In this document: in pieces, positions 24,675 to 33,151 of the stretch
How positions within the stretch are numbered: position 1 is the first letter of the stretch
Layout: every line of letters begins with the position of its first letter
Source: Micromussa lordhowensis
Lineage: Eukaryota > Cnidaria > Anthozoa > Scleractinia > Lobophylliidae
Assembly (NCBI GenBank): GCA_964020085.1
Contig: OZ026606.1
Coordinates: forward strand, 11,448,297-11,512,296
Direction of reading: 5' to 3'
Length of the DNA stretch: 64,000 nucleotides
Position numbers and translations under genes: made by a program
Notes under the pieces: model-generated
Told to the model about the DNA's origin: nothing
Database searches by the model: none
Seen by the model: the letters and a program-made list of their open reading frames with translations, nothing else

Positions 24675-25503
24675 ATTTGCAGTAGATGTGGGCTCATTAG
24701 GTACCTCAAGCAAATCACGACGGCAACGGCGGCGAGAACGCCACCAAACAAAAGGTTTAATGAGCAGAACAATGGCTGTGCACGTCCGTTATTTAACAAA
24801 CAGATTCCATTTTGCCGTGCGTCTGATCAGTAATAGATCACAGATGACGTCAAAATGTGGTAAGAACAAATATTTCAACATAATGCGAAGGCCGGCCTTG
24901 CTCCGCATTTGCCCCGCCTTTGCCCAAAGACGAAAAAAAGCCATTTGACGTGATCTATGATCTATACAAAATGAAGTAACTTCATTGGTTTCTATGCGTA
25001 GAAGAGAATTGTGATTGGTCGAGAAAAATCACGCCACTGTCAAACCTGACTCGTGCGTCGCTTCTCGTGGTCAACCTAGAGGCCATTTGATTCGAGTTTT
25101 GAATGAAAGGAGCGTAAATAACGATGGAGATTTTTGTCTTCTGTGGTTGGTGATTCTCAAATCAGTTTGATATAGTGTCGGAGACACATTTGAACTGCGA
25201 TACTTTTGGCCGTTAGCTCTGGTTAGCTATACTTAGCTCGCTGCTATGCCCTGAAACGGACAGGAACATTCGCATCGGAAAGCAAGGTTATGTGTTTATT
25301 TTATCTGATTTTACATGTAAGAAGTGATGTTTCGATGTTTCATTCCTGACACCAATCCGTGTGTCACCAGTTACTTTGACACTGGGAAAAGTTGAATTTT
25401 TTAAATAAATTAAATCAGAAACATTTTGTTTATTGGGTTTGTTAAATTCGAGATAAAGCAACGGTTCTCGGCTTACCAAGACCAATTTTGTGCGTGGTTT
25501 AGT
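24675..25503. other. Non-coding host DNA left of the Polinton
   Basis: No gene recognised. Contains 'ttgacgtgatctatgatctata' near 24947 and similar dyads. It forms the left flank of the Polinton insertion. Confidence 0.4.
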
Positions 25504-25509
25504 CTCGCT
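25504..25509. repeat. Polinton target-site duplication, left
   Basis: CTCGCT, repeated exactly at 45632-45637 immediately outside the right inverted terminal repeat. Six bases is the established TSD length of Polinton/Maverick elements. Confidence 0.9.
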
Positions 25510-25751
25510 AGTAGTGTAGGAAATGGGGGAACTAGGACATTTCTGGATTTTACGCATCTCAGCGTAGTTAGTGTAAAAATCTGAGTCTAAAATATATGAT
25601 ATAATACACTGAAACAGCGTGGTTATGCGTAGGTAGTGTAAGTAGCGTAGATATCGTAAAAATTAGACATACTATTTTACGCACAAAAATGCCTGAAATG
25701 CGTAGGATAGTGTAGGATATAGTAAAATTTAGATTGTTCTCACGATGCGTA
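25510..25751 (+). repeat. Polinton left inverted terminal repeat
   Basis: 242 bp, read by eye as identical to the reverse complement of 45390-45631. It starts AGTAGTGTAGG. It contains many short iterated strings of the type GTAGTGTAGG / GCGTAG (near 25510, 25561, 25630, 25707 and 25743), possibly binding sites for integrase or the terminal protein machinery. Confidence 0.95.
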
Positions 25752-25859
25752 GTTAGCATAGTCTGATGCATCAGACAAATTTTAATTGGTCGATATTTGC
25801 ATGTCACCTATCATTAATATTCAAAACATGTACTCTCGCATACTAGCGTGTGTCTGAAG

Positions 25860-26339
25860 TCAGTGGACAGTGTCATACATCTTTAAATATTTATCAATAA
25901 TTGGGCTATTATCAATCACGAAATTGTCAACGTTTGTCATTTGATTAATTAAACTTTCTCGGTTAAGATCACCTGAGCGCATCGCTTCTCGAATCATTGT
26001 TAACAAATGTTGGTAAGATTGGTAGGCATAGGTACAATTTTGAATTTTTAAGTTTAAACCTTTATGTTCCATATATCCTTTAACTAATAATGCCACTGTA
26101 CTAATCGCTATTAGACTGATACCACCTGTTGCAATAGCACTAGCAATCCCACCTGAAGCTGTCAGAACAGAGAGTGAATTACCAATGAATTTGAGCAATT
26201 TAAATCTTTTGTAAGCCTTTTTGAAAGCCCAACATTTCCTATGATAGCTTAGATAATAAGACTTTAGTTCGTCTACTTCATCAGTCGATAATTTGTCTGA
26301 AATATGATTCCAATCGAAAATATTCTTTTTAGCCACCAT
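25860..26339 (-). CDS. Two-TM membrane protein of the Polinton
   Basis: 159 residues. An N-terminal charged helix with basic KAYKRFKLLKF is followed by two adjacent hydrophobic segments at about residues 52-88 (IGNSLSVLTASGGIASAIATG and SLIAISTVALLV). After these comes a helical C-terminal half (Y..YQHLLTMIREAM). Two-TM proteins recur in Polintons and may disturb or anchor to membranes. The layout (2 TM, then a helical segment with paired tyrosines) also resembles SLATT-type effectors of prokaryotes, but I cannot establish homology. The start is supported by a TATA-like string right before the ATG (aaaataatataATG on the minus strand). It is the gene nearest the left ITR. Confidence 0.75.
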   Translation of the reverse strand: MVAKKNIFDWNHISDKLSTDEVDELKSYYLSYHRKCWAFKKAYKRFKLLKFIGNSLSVLTASGGIASAIATGGISLIAISTVALLVKGYMEHKGLNLKIQNCTYAYQSYQHLLTMIREAMRSGDLNRESLINQMTNVDNFVIDNSPIIDKYLKMYDTVH

Positions 26340-26357
26340 TATATTATTTTATTATAT

Positions 26358-26618
26358 TTATAAATTAAAAATAATTTGATCACTATCATAGCCCATTTGG
26401 ATTAATTCATCATATACTTTTTCAGTTTGATCACCTTGTAGGTTTACAGTTTGGTCTCTAATAAAACCGTTACACGCTAACTTTTTCTTCCAATCTTTTA
26501 AATTGAAACCTTCAAACTTTTCAAAAGATGTGATTGATTTTTTTCCCCTCTTTTCGAGAGAAATTTTAATAAACTTTCTACTTTCATCTATCAAAGAAGA
26601 TAAACTTTTAATATCCAT
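26358..26618 (-). CDS. Small Polinton protein, unknown function
   Basis: 86 residues, charged, no transmembrane segment and no motif that I recognise. The C-terminal half (ELIQMGYDSDQIIFNL) looks like a small helical domain. It starts after 'gaatat', a weak version of the start-site motif seen elsewhere in the element. It is 18 bases upstream of the two-TM gene and in the same orientation, so the two may be co-transcribed. Its upstream region contains a striking repeat cluster (26669-26890). Confidence 0.55.
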   Translation of the reverse strand: MDIKSLSSLIDESRKFIKISLEKRGKKSITSFEKFEGFNLKDWKKKLACNGFIRDQTVNLQGDQTEKVYDELIQMGYDSDQIIFNL

Positions 26619-26668
26619 ATATTCTTTGGATAAGATAAATTTTTCTAAAATGCGTTGAGTTGTATTGT

Positions 26669-26890
26669 CTAGATGAAACGCGTTTCCGGGAATCCCCTGT
26701 AGACATGAGTCATAAATTATTTTAGCTAACCATAGCTAGATGAAACGCGTTTCCGGGAATCCCCTGTAGACTATGATAATAAGCATAGACATATGTCATC
26801 AATTATTTTAATCAACCGTAGCTTTTAATCAACCGTAGCTTTTAATCAACCGTAGCTTTTATTGTCTGGATGAAAAGCGTTTCATAAACT
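26669..26890. repeat. Intergenic repeat cluster: 36-bp repeats and 17-bp triplet repeat
   Basis: Two exact 36-bp copies (26669-26704 and 26736-26771) each contain the palindrome GAAACGCGTTTC followed by CGGGAATCCCC. A degenerate third copy starts at about 26864 (gtctggatgaaaagcgtttc). Between them lies a 17-bp unit 'ttttaatcaaccgtagc' repeated three times in tandem (26806-26822, 26823-26839, 26840-26856). It lies in the only long non-coding gap in the leftward block, between the short fibre gene and the 86-aa gene. Candidate regulatory or origin-like region; function is inference. Confidence 0.85.
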
Positions 26891-26904
26891 CATTTGAATA
26901 TTAT

Positions 26905-27660
26905 CTAGACAGCTATATCAATTTGAATTAATAAGTTTACCATCGCGTGTGTTACAGCCGAATTAGATGTTTTGCTACGAAAATTGATTCTGTCACCAGC
27001 TCGTATCGTAATCGGATCGCTGAAAATGGTGTGATTTGACCATTCATCCACAGGTTTGACAATTTTTAAATCTTTATCAGTACCATTAAGAACTAAGCCG
27101 ACGATCACTTCAGATGCTTGCCTATTACCCGCGCAAGCACAAATGCTTCCACGAACTATTTTACCGTCTACAGGACTAGGCCAACCATATTGCTTATTCC
27201 GCTCGCATCCATTGCCAAAACTCCATTGGAGACTGCTTTTAATCAGTGGTCCATTCTCTTCTGCATAGACGGTGATGAACGGGTGGACAGAGGTATTTGT
27301 ACTTTGCGTCTTAGTCTCTAAATCATTGTAATCGACTTTGCTTTTTAATGCATCATTGAATTCGATTGCTAAAGTTCCTAAATCAGTAATTAAAGCGTAA
27401 TCCTTTAAAGCTGATGAGTTAGTCTTTTTAGCTAGTTCATTGTTAACGTATGTAGTTGCTGCTTTTGTCTTTAATAAATCAGATACGAAACGTTTAGTGG
27501 TTGCGTCGTGATCATCCATTGGAGCGGAAATGTTAGTTAATCTCTTGTTTTGTAAATGGAAATGGTTGTCTGGAGTTAATTTTATGCCTATTCCTTTTTT
27601 AACCTTTTCTACTTTTCCTGTCGTTGATGGTTTGTCATGTTGTCCATTAGTAAACCCCAT
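26905..27660 (-). CDS. Short fibre-like protein with TNF/C1q-like head
   Basis: 251 residues. The N-terminal about 65 residues (MGFTNGQ..., PSTTGK, KRLTNIS, DDHDATTKRFV) match the N-terminus of the large fibre at 27677-31030, suggesting a common anchor to the capsid. The middle is a repetitive, probably trimeric stalk (KTKAATTYVNNELAKK..ALKDYALITDLGT). The last about 110 residues (SSLQWSFGNGCERN ... AMVNLLIQIDIAV) look like a beta-sandwich head of the TNF/C1q kind. Likely a trimeric host-attachment spike. The start follows a run of 'atatatat'. Assignment rests on composition and pattern only. Confidence 0.75.
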   Translation of the reverse strand: MGFTNGQHDKPSTTGKVEKVKKGIGIKLTPDNHFHLQNKRLTNISAPMDDHDATTKRFVSDLLKTKAATTYVNNELAKKTNSSALKDYALITDLGTLAIEFNDALKSKVDYNDLETKTQSTNTSVHPFITVYAEENGPLIKSSLQWSFGNGCERNKQYGWPSPVDGKIVRGSICACAGNRQASEVIVGLVLNGTDKDLKIVKPVDEWSNHTIFSDPITIRAGDRINFRSKTSNSAVTHAMVNLLIQIDIAV

Positions 27661-27676
27661 ATATATATATATTTAT

Positions 27677-30600
27677 TTATATAATAGTTCCTTGACTGTT
27701 TTCAAATTCTTTCACATTTTCAAATGCTGTACTATTATTATCCCAAACATTCTTTGTTACCAATCCTCTCACCTTAGTGAAAGGATTATCATCTACATTT
27801 ATTCTTCTTATAGTTGGCAGTCCACTACTATCAGTAAAAAAATTATTAATAATAATTGGAGCACTAATTCCACTAAAAATTAGTTTCATATGAGTGTCTT
27901 TTACCCAAATCCAAAATAGGACTTGCTTTCCTAAAGCGTTATTTGGAATATTAAATGTTCTTAAAGATGGTTCATCTATTGTAGGATTACGTGAAATTAC
28001 GACTTTGCTTTTATCAACATGAATATGTTCAAAGCCAAGTAAGTTCTTATATCTAATACTTATAGTCATTACACTATTTGTAGTTGTGCTATGTTGAAAT
28101 ACATAATAAAAAGTTAAATCACCTTTGTTATCACCAGTAGTTACAAATGCATATGTATTTGGTGTTTTACCTTCATTACTATCAGAAAAATACAAATCTT
28201 TTATTAAAGAAATCTTTGAATCATTACTTAATATATATTTTACTATTAATTCTACTAAATTTTTATTTTCATTAATAGTAGGATTTTCTTTTGCTATTTC
28301 ACTATTTACTTTTACAATTTCACCATCAACATATTTTACAACATTATCTTCTGTTTCATTTAGTTGTTTCACATTAACAGCATCACCGTTTTCATTCCCA
28401 TCAGATAATCCTTTTATCTGACGATTACCCATATCTATAGATGCTTCATAATAGACGATTTTGTTTCTGATGGTATAGAATCTATCCCAAATTTTCGAGT
28501 CAACATCATTCTGATGACCGGTGACACCATAAAGGACTACAAAGATGTCTGTTTCTGCATCATAAGGAGGGTTCTTGTACTTTAAAGTTAAATCAATATC
28601 TAAATCAATAATCCCAATATTTCCATATTTGTGAAAATTCACTATTGTTCTACTGTGATCAGAAAAAGTATTTGTATTATTACGTGAAACATTCAAAGTA
28701 TCAGATACAGCGTCGACAACCACTTCGTCATGATCTACTTTATCATTGTAATACATTTCAAAAGCTAATGTATACTCACCTAAATCTAACGATTTTAAAT
28801 CAATAGTTAATCGGGTGCTATAATAACCGATAGCAGAGTCATACTTAATTTTAAATTGATAAGTAGCTTTGTTGATATCATAGTAATCTTTGTCGACTTT
28901 TCTTACTTTGGTAATATCATCATCATCTTCCTTAAATAAATCATCATCCATGACAAAAGAGAATTCATTATCTTGTCGGTTTGCTTTAATATTCAGTTCT
29001 TCAAATTCACTAACTTTGTATTCAATAAAAGATCTAAGTACTGAGTTATTATCAGTAACTCTCCTATTAACATAGTTAACATTAGTTGCATGTGTGTTAT
29101 CTGATGAATTTGGATCTTTCAAGCGGATAATGCTATGATTAGCCATATCAAGATTTCCTTCCATGTCTCTATCTCCTAAAAGTGGTAGATAAGTAGATTT
29201 TGCATCACCAACTGTTAGGGCTGCGTCGTCTACAGAACTACTACTAATTCCAGTGATAGCATGATCACCCATTTGGAGACTTCCTGTCATTGATCTGGAA
29301 CCATTTAAAGGTAAATTCAAATTATCACCATTGTCAACATAAGTTTTATTAACAGCATCATCACCACTAACTGGATTTGGTAAACCATAAAGATAACTAT
29401 TATTCATATTAATTGGACTATTACCATCAGCAACCATGGTTAATCTACCACAATTTGTAATGAGATTATTATTCATGTTTAGATCACCTGTCATAGGCCT
29501 TGAACCATCCAATTTTAATACATCTGTAGGTAGCTTACTTATTTCTGCTTGGACAAATGCCTTGGAGACTAAATCATTTGTACCAAAAATATTGACACCA
29601 TATGGTTCAGTATTTATTATTCTTTTACCTTTTAAGTCATAGTCATCACCTTTTAATTTTAAAAAGTTTTCATTAACATAAAGTTTATTAACAGCCATTT
29701 TAGAATCTTTTAAAGCATTAGGGTAATCAGTGATTGGGACATCATCTTGAGTCTCTAAATCTGTTATTTTTTTACTACCAATATTGAGATCTCCTGTCAT
29801 AGCGCGTGAACCATCTACTTTGAGATAAAGACTTAAATCAGGCTGTGGTATGGAAGCAATTTGACTTTCTAAATAAGTCTTTGTCACAGGTTGCTGCGGC
29901 CCAGTTGGAATAGGTAAGCTAAAAATCCTATTTCCATTCATAGAAAGATTACCAGTCATGTTTTGGCTTCCGTTTAGGAGTAATACTTCTGACCTATCTG
30001 ATTTTCTAGAAGATAAATCATTAATAGCAATATCCTGTTTAGCGTCTTCATCGTCAACATATTCTTTGGTTGTTGCATCTTTAGGGCCAGTAGGATTACC
30101 AATATTGATTATCTTTTCATTATTCATATTGATCGGTTCAAAATTTAATATTGTTCCTGAAAAATCAGTACTTTTAACATTAAATAATCTATGATCAAAA
30201 CTAGTCCTTTGTATTCCTTTGACACATCTACTAAAAAATAGAAATTTAAAATTAGAGTTACTGGAACCATAATATCGAAATTGTAAACGGATGTTCACAT
30301 CTCTTTTAGAACTATTAAATATTATGTAAGCTTTTGCGTAATTGCTAAACCAATCATGACTAAAATCAATTATGTTTGCATTACCAGTGACATTTGTAAA
30401 TAATAGCCTATCTGAATCACCATCTGTAACTATATTTGTTCCATCATATCCAAATATTTCAAAAACGATAGAATAATTAGGATCTATTTCTAAATTGTTC
30501 ACTAGTCGAACAGTAGAATAAGCATAACCAGATTGCGCCCCTTCTCGAGGCGCTTCTAATAGTTCAAAATGATCAGTGTGCCCAGGAATAGGTATAGATC

Positions 30601-31030
30601 CTTTAGTACATTCTGCTTTATCACCAAAATCTTTATAAAAAGTAAAACTAGGTTGCAAATGATAATTTGTCCTATGATCTGTTGTCATCTCCTTTAATTG
30701 TTTTAGAGGTACAGCATCATTATCATTAGTAGCATCTTCTAAATCACTAATCTTATGATTATTCATATTTAAATGACCAGTCATTGAAGTTGTTCCATCT
30801 CTTTTCAGATAAGGTGACAAATCAATAGCTAGTAGGTTATTATCTACATACTCCTTTGTAGCTGCATCATTTTTATCGATAGGAAGGGCTACTTCAGTTA
30901 ATCGCTTACTATCAATGTCAAAATTACCATCATCAGTTAGACTAAATCCAATTCCAGGTAAACCAGGATCACCTTTTTCACCTTTACCAGTTGCTGATGG
31001 TGATTCAAGTTGTCCATTAGTAACACCCAT
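27677..31030 (-). CDS. Large fibre/spike protein with tail-fibre-like repeats
   Basis: 1117 residues. It starts with the same anchor as the 251-aa protein, followed by a short collagen-like stretch (GKGEKGDPGLPGIG). At least six copies of a tail-fibre-type repeat follow (pattern G-S-x-x-MTG-x-L-x-M-x-x-x-I, e.g. GSRPMTGDLNMNN, GSRSMTGSLQMGD), often followed by DA.TK.YVD. Such repeats form beta-helical or coiled trimeric shafts in phage tail fibres. Globular regions lie between repeat groups, at about 115-330, about 680-860 and at the C-terminus, and could be carbohydrate- or receptor-binding domains. Start motif 'tatattatatATG' on the minus strand. The largest leftward gene; probably a virion spike. 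Confidence 0.85.
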   Translation of the reverse strand: MGVTNGQLESPSATGKGEKGDPGLPGIGFSLTDDGNFDIDSKRLTEVALPIDKNDAATKEYVDNNLLAIDLSPYLKRDGTTSMTGHLNMNNHKISDLEDATNDNDAVPLKQLKEMTTDHRTNYHLQPSFTFYKDFGDKAECTKGSIPIPGHTDHFELLEAPREGAQSGYAYSTVRLVNNLEIDPNYSIVFEIFGYDGTNIVTDGDSDRLLFTNVTGNANIIDFSHDWFSNYAKAYIIFNSSKRDVNIRLQFRYYGSSNSNFKFLFFSRCVKGIQRTSFDHRLFNVKSTDFSGTILNFEPINMNNEKIINIGNPTGPKDATTKEYVDDEDAKQDIAINDLSSRKSDRSEVLLLNGSQNMTGNLSMNGNRIFSLPIPTGPQQPVTKTYLESQIASIPQPDLSLYLKVDGSRAMTGDLNIGSKKITDLETQDDVPITDYPNALKDSKMAVNKLYVNENFLKLKGDDYDLKGKRIINTEPYGVNIFGTNDLVSKAFVQAEISKLPTDVLKLDGSRPMTGDLNMNNNLITNCGRLTMVADGNSPINMNNSYLYGLPNPVSGDDAVNKTYVDNGDNLNLPLNGSRSMTGSLQMGDHAITGISSSSVDDAALTVGDAKSTYLPLLGDRDMEGNLDMANHSIIRLKDPNSSDNTHATNVNYVNRRVTDNNSVLRSFIEYKVSEFEELNIKANRQDNEFSFVMDDDLFKEDDDDITKVRKVDKDYYDINKATYQFKIKYDSAIGYYSTRLTIDLKSLDLGEYTLAFEMYYNDKVDHDEVVVDAVSDTLNVSRNNTNTFSDHSRTIVNFHKYGNIGIIDLDIDLTLKYKNPPYDAETDIFVVLYGVTGHQNDVDSKIWDRFYTIRNKIVYYEASIDMGNRQIKGLSDGNENGDAVNVKQLNETEDNVVKYVDGEIVKVNSEIAKENPTINENKNLVELIVKYILSNDSKISLIKDLYFSDSNEGKTPNTYAFVTTGDNKGDLTFYYVFQHSTTTNSVMTISIRYKNLLGFEHIHVDKSKVVISRNPTIDEPSLRTFNIPNNALGKQVLFWIWVKDTHMKLIFSGISAPIIINNFFTDSSGLPTIRRINVDDNPFTKVRGLVTKNVWDNNSTAFENVKEFENSQGTII

Positions 31031-31045
31031 ATATAATATACTAAA

Positions 31046-31396
31046 TTAAATTTCTTCTTCTTCTTCTACTTCCAGACCCTTAAGACGTAACATTTTCCGA
31101 TGAATATTAAAATCTTCAGAATCTTCAGATTCAGATGTGTCTCTCAAATAATCGATATGTAAGCTATAAAGACTTTTAGTTAACGACAATATTCTATCGT
31201 CAATAACTTCGTTGTACTTTTCCTCAATTGATTTTAGTTTTAGTAGCATAGCACTAATATTTTCATAATAAAAATCCATTTCTGACAAATCAACTATTAT
31301 TGAATTTGTTAGTCTCTTACATTCTTCTTTATCATTTACTTTTTCATTAACATTACCATTACCATTGCCATTGTCATTACCATTTCCATTATCCAT
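31046..31396 (-). CDS. Small acidic Polinton protein with Asn-Gly repeat
   Basis: 116 residues from the ATG at 31396, which begins one base after the ATPase stop codon (TAG G ATG) and is preceded by AATATATAGG, the start motif of this element. The longer open frame to 31552 overlaps the ATPase and is not needed. The protein starts with an (NG)n-D tract encoded by a GGAAAT-type microsatellite. A helical region follows (MDFYYENISAMLLKLKSIEE) and then a strongly acidic tail (EVEEEEEI). Function unknown; position next to the packaging ATPase suggests a virion or packaging role. Confidence 0.7.
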   Translation of the reverse strand: MDNGNGNDNGNGNGNVNEKVNDKEECKRLTNSIIVDLSEMDFYYENISAMLLKLKSIEEKYNEVIDDRILSLTKSLYSLHIDYLRDTSESEDSEDFNIHRKMLRLKGLEVEEEEEI

Positions 31397-31397
31397 C

Positions 31398-32033
31398 CTA
31401 TATATTTTCATTGAAATTTTTTCTGATTGTCTTTTTTGTCTTATCAATGTACGCAAAACTATAAGGCTCACTAGTCGCACTCTCGAATCGCTTCTTAGGT
31501 ACATTGACTTCTTTACACATTCTTGCTGTCTCTGCATTACTTGGAGAGTCAAAAATACAAAAATGAGAGCAATTCAACCTGATGTCTTTGGGAGTGAGAT
31601 AATAAGATTGACTTAAATAGATTACACTACAATTTTTATGACGACCACCAACAAAATATTCAATGAGTGGTTTTTGGTTTCTTTCACAAGCGTAGTCATC
31701 AAAGATAACTATTTTTTGATTATCATTATCTAGGCTTTCTAGAGGAATGACATCACTATTGCTCTCTTCTATAACATCATAACCAGCCTCTTCTGAAATG
31801 GGTCGAAATGTTTCTAATAGTTGTCTGTACTTCGGTTGCTCGAGATTTTTAGAAAACAAGTAAATCTTATCATAGTAGAGTAGATTATAAAGCATATGCA
31901 TAAGAACGTTAGTTTTACCACAACCGCTTGGTCCACAAATTAACATTCGAAAAGTGTCTGAAGGCATATAAGGTAGCAGTCGTTTGAAATTGCGGTCATT
32001 ATTAGAAGCTGAATCATAATTAGGAATTTTCAT
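31398..32033 (-). CDS. FtsK/HerA-type genome-packaging ATPase
   Basis: 211 residues. Walker A GPSGCGKT near residue 33, Walker B IVIFDDY near 108, and a later polar motif VIYLSQSYY near 138 typical of the A32/FtsK-HerA packaging ATPases of Polintons, adenovirus-like and NCLDV-like elements. It is expected to pump the element's DNA into a capsid. The start is supported by 'attaattatatagATG'. It is divergently transcribed from the 288-aa gene across a 70-base intergenic region. It appears complete. Confidence 0.95.
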   Translation of the reverse strand: MKIPNYDSASNNDRNFKRLLPYMPSDTFRMLICGPSGCGKTNVLMHMLYNLLYYDKIYLFSKNLEQPKYRQLLETFRPISEEAGYDVIEESNSDVIPLESLDNDNQKIVIFDDYACERNQKPLIEYFVGGRHKNCSVIYLSQSYYLTPKDIRLNCSHFCIFDSPSNAETARMCKEVNVPKKRFESATSEPYSFAYIDKTKKTIRKNFNENI

Positions 32034-32103
32034 CTATATAATTAATATTTTTTTAATAAATGTTGCATATTATTTCACATAATATAAAAAATATAAATAT
32101 TAT
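32034..32103. promoter_or_regulatory. Divergent promoter region of the Polinton
   Basis: 70 bases separate the leftward ATPase start (32033) from the rightward 288-aa start (32104). It is almost pure A/T. TATATA-type strings touch both start codons (ctatataatt at 32034-32043 and atataaatattat at 32091-32103). This is the hinge between the two transcription blocks. Confidence 0.65.
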
Positions 32104-32970
32104 ATGAGTCTCTCAAATTGGAAACGATTAGCTCAGAAGCGGACAGAGACTGGAAAGATGAAGAATCAGCTATATGATGAGATCACTGAAGAGAAGATAA
32201 AGAGTAAGACCTCTGACGCAAGGATAACAAAATCTTTTAGACTTGATGAAATCATAGAGGGTTTAAGGGCACAAAAGCCTAAGAATAGACCGCAAATGAG
32301 AATACGTCCTGCCCCCGCAGGTAAACCAGATGAAATTGATTATGCACCTGAAGTAGATCCATATGAAGATATGGATGTGGAAGGATTATTAGATCTCCAA
32401 GATTACGTAGCGCCCCAGGCAGAAAAACAAATAATACCTAAAGGCGCGCCACCAAAATATGAAATGGATCCTAGTTTTTGGAGAGGAGATGAATCTTTAC
32501 CACCAGAATATTCTTTTGTGGAAGAAGGACCTTTAGCAATTGAATCACCACCTGATGATGATGAAGATTTAGATAGAGGAGATATTAATAGAATTTTAGA
32601 TAGTGCAAATCTTCCTAACTATGATGATGTTGAAATGAGATTATCCCAACCAGAAATGACACCAGTTAAACGTAGTAAATATCTCGAGAGTAACATAAAA
32701 AGAGCAAATTCTGAAATAAGCAGTATTACAAGTAAATTTAAGACAAATACAACTAATAGACTAAAACAAGCCATAAAAAAAGGATTGCCAAAAGATGTAA
32801 TAGAAAAGCTAGAGCGAGAAAAGGATATGGCTCATAAATTTGCTGATAGTAGACTAAAACCTATTCAAGAATATAGAGACTATCTAAAAGTACAGAAAAA
32901 GAAAAGTACAAAGGGAAGTGGCGTCAAGAGGGGAAGTGGTGTCTATTTCTATAATGATGCTCAAGAATGA
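32104..32970 (+). CDS. Polinton virion-type protein, probably truncated by TGA
   Basis: 288 residues, mostly disordered and charged. Two late-domain-like motifs are present (PPKY near residue 118 and PPEY near 138), resembling PPxY ESCRT-recruitment signals. A coiled region lies at about 200-265 and the end is Gly/Lys-rich (KGSGVKRGSGVYFYN). The TGA at 32968-32970 is followed by 50-odd open codons in the same frame (to the TAG at 33127-33129) without the start motif seen on other genes. The original protein was therefore probably longer and this copy carries a nonsense change, or is read through. Adenain-type processing sites (GSG) may be present near the C-terminus. Confidence 0.7.
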   Translation: MSLSNWKRLAQKRTETGKMKNQLYDEITEEKIKSKTSDARITKSFRLDEIIEGLRAQKPKNRPQMRIRPAPAGKPDEIDYAPEVDPYEDMDVEGLLDLQDYVAPQAEKQIIPKGAPPKYEMDPSFWRGDESLPPEYSFVEEGPLAIESPPDDDEDLDRGDINRILDSANLPNYDDVEMRLSQPEMTPVKRSKYLESNIKRANSEISSITSKFKTNTTNRLKQAIKKGLPKDVIEKLEREKDMAHKFADSRLKPIQEYRDYLKVQKKKSTKGSGVKRGSGVYFYNDAQE

Positions 32971-33129
32971 CTAAAGAAATTAACACTAATTATTGGCGAA
33001 ATGGAAGCAGGCAATACAAGTGTCAAGATGAGAAATATGGGTCAAACTATCTTAGACGCTCTATTAAGAACAAAATCAATAAATAAGTCGCAATATCAAA
33101 AGTTAGTGAAAAAATATTTCGGGGTTTAG
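32971..33129 (+). pseudogene. In-frame continuation of the 288-aa gene after TGA
   Basis: Same reading frame as 32104-32970, open until TAG at 33127-33129. An ATG at 33001 would give a 42-residue peptide (MEAGNTSVKMRNMGQTILDA...). No TATATA string precedes it, unlike almost every other gene in this element. The sequence (a helix with AGN, then basic KKYF near the end) resembles a small C-terminal domain that I recall as widespread in Polinton proteins, though I cannot verify this. Best read as the severed C-terminus of the upstream gene; alternatively a short independent ORF. Confidence 0.55.
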
Positions 33130-33151
33130 TAAATATTATTTACATTAGTAT

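Noticed and set aside
27530..30194. Several plus-strand frames within the fibre region
   Set aside because: Shadows of the large minus-strand fibre genes; low-complexity antisense translations.
31397..31552. N-terminal extension of the 116-aa protein
   Set aside because: It overlaps the ATPase gene; the ATG at 31396 has the element's start motif and follows the ATPase stop by one base.
33001..33129. Independent 42-residue gene
   Set aside because: No start motif, and it is in frame with the upstream gene across a TGA; more likely its severed C-terminus.
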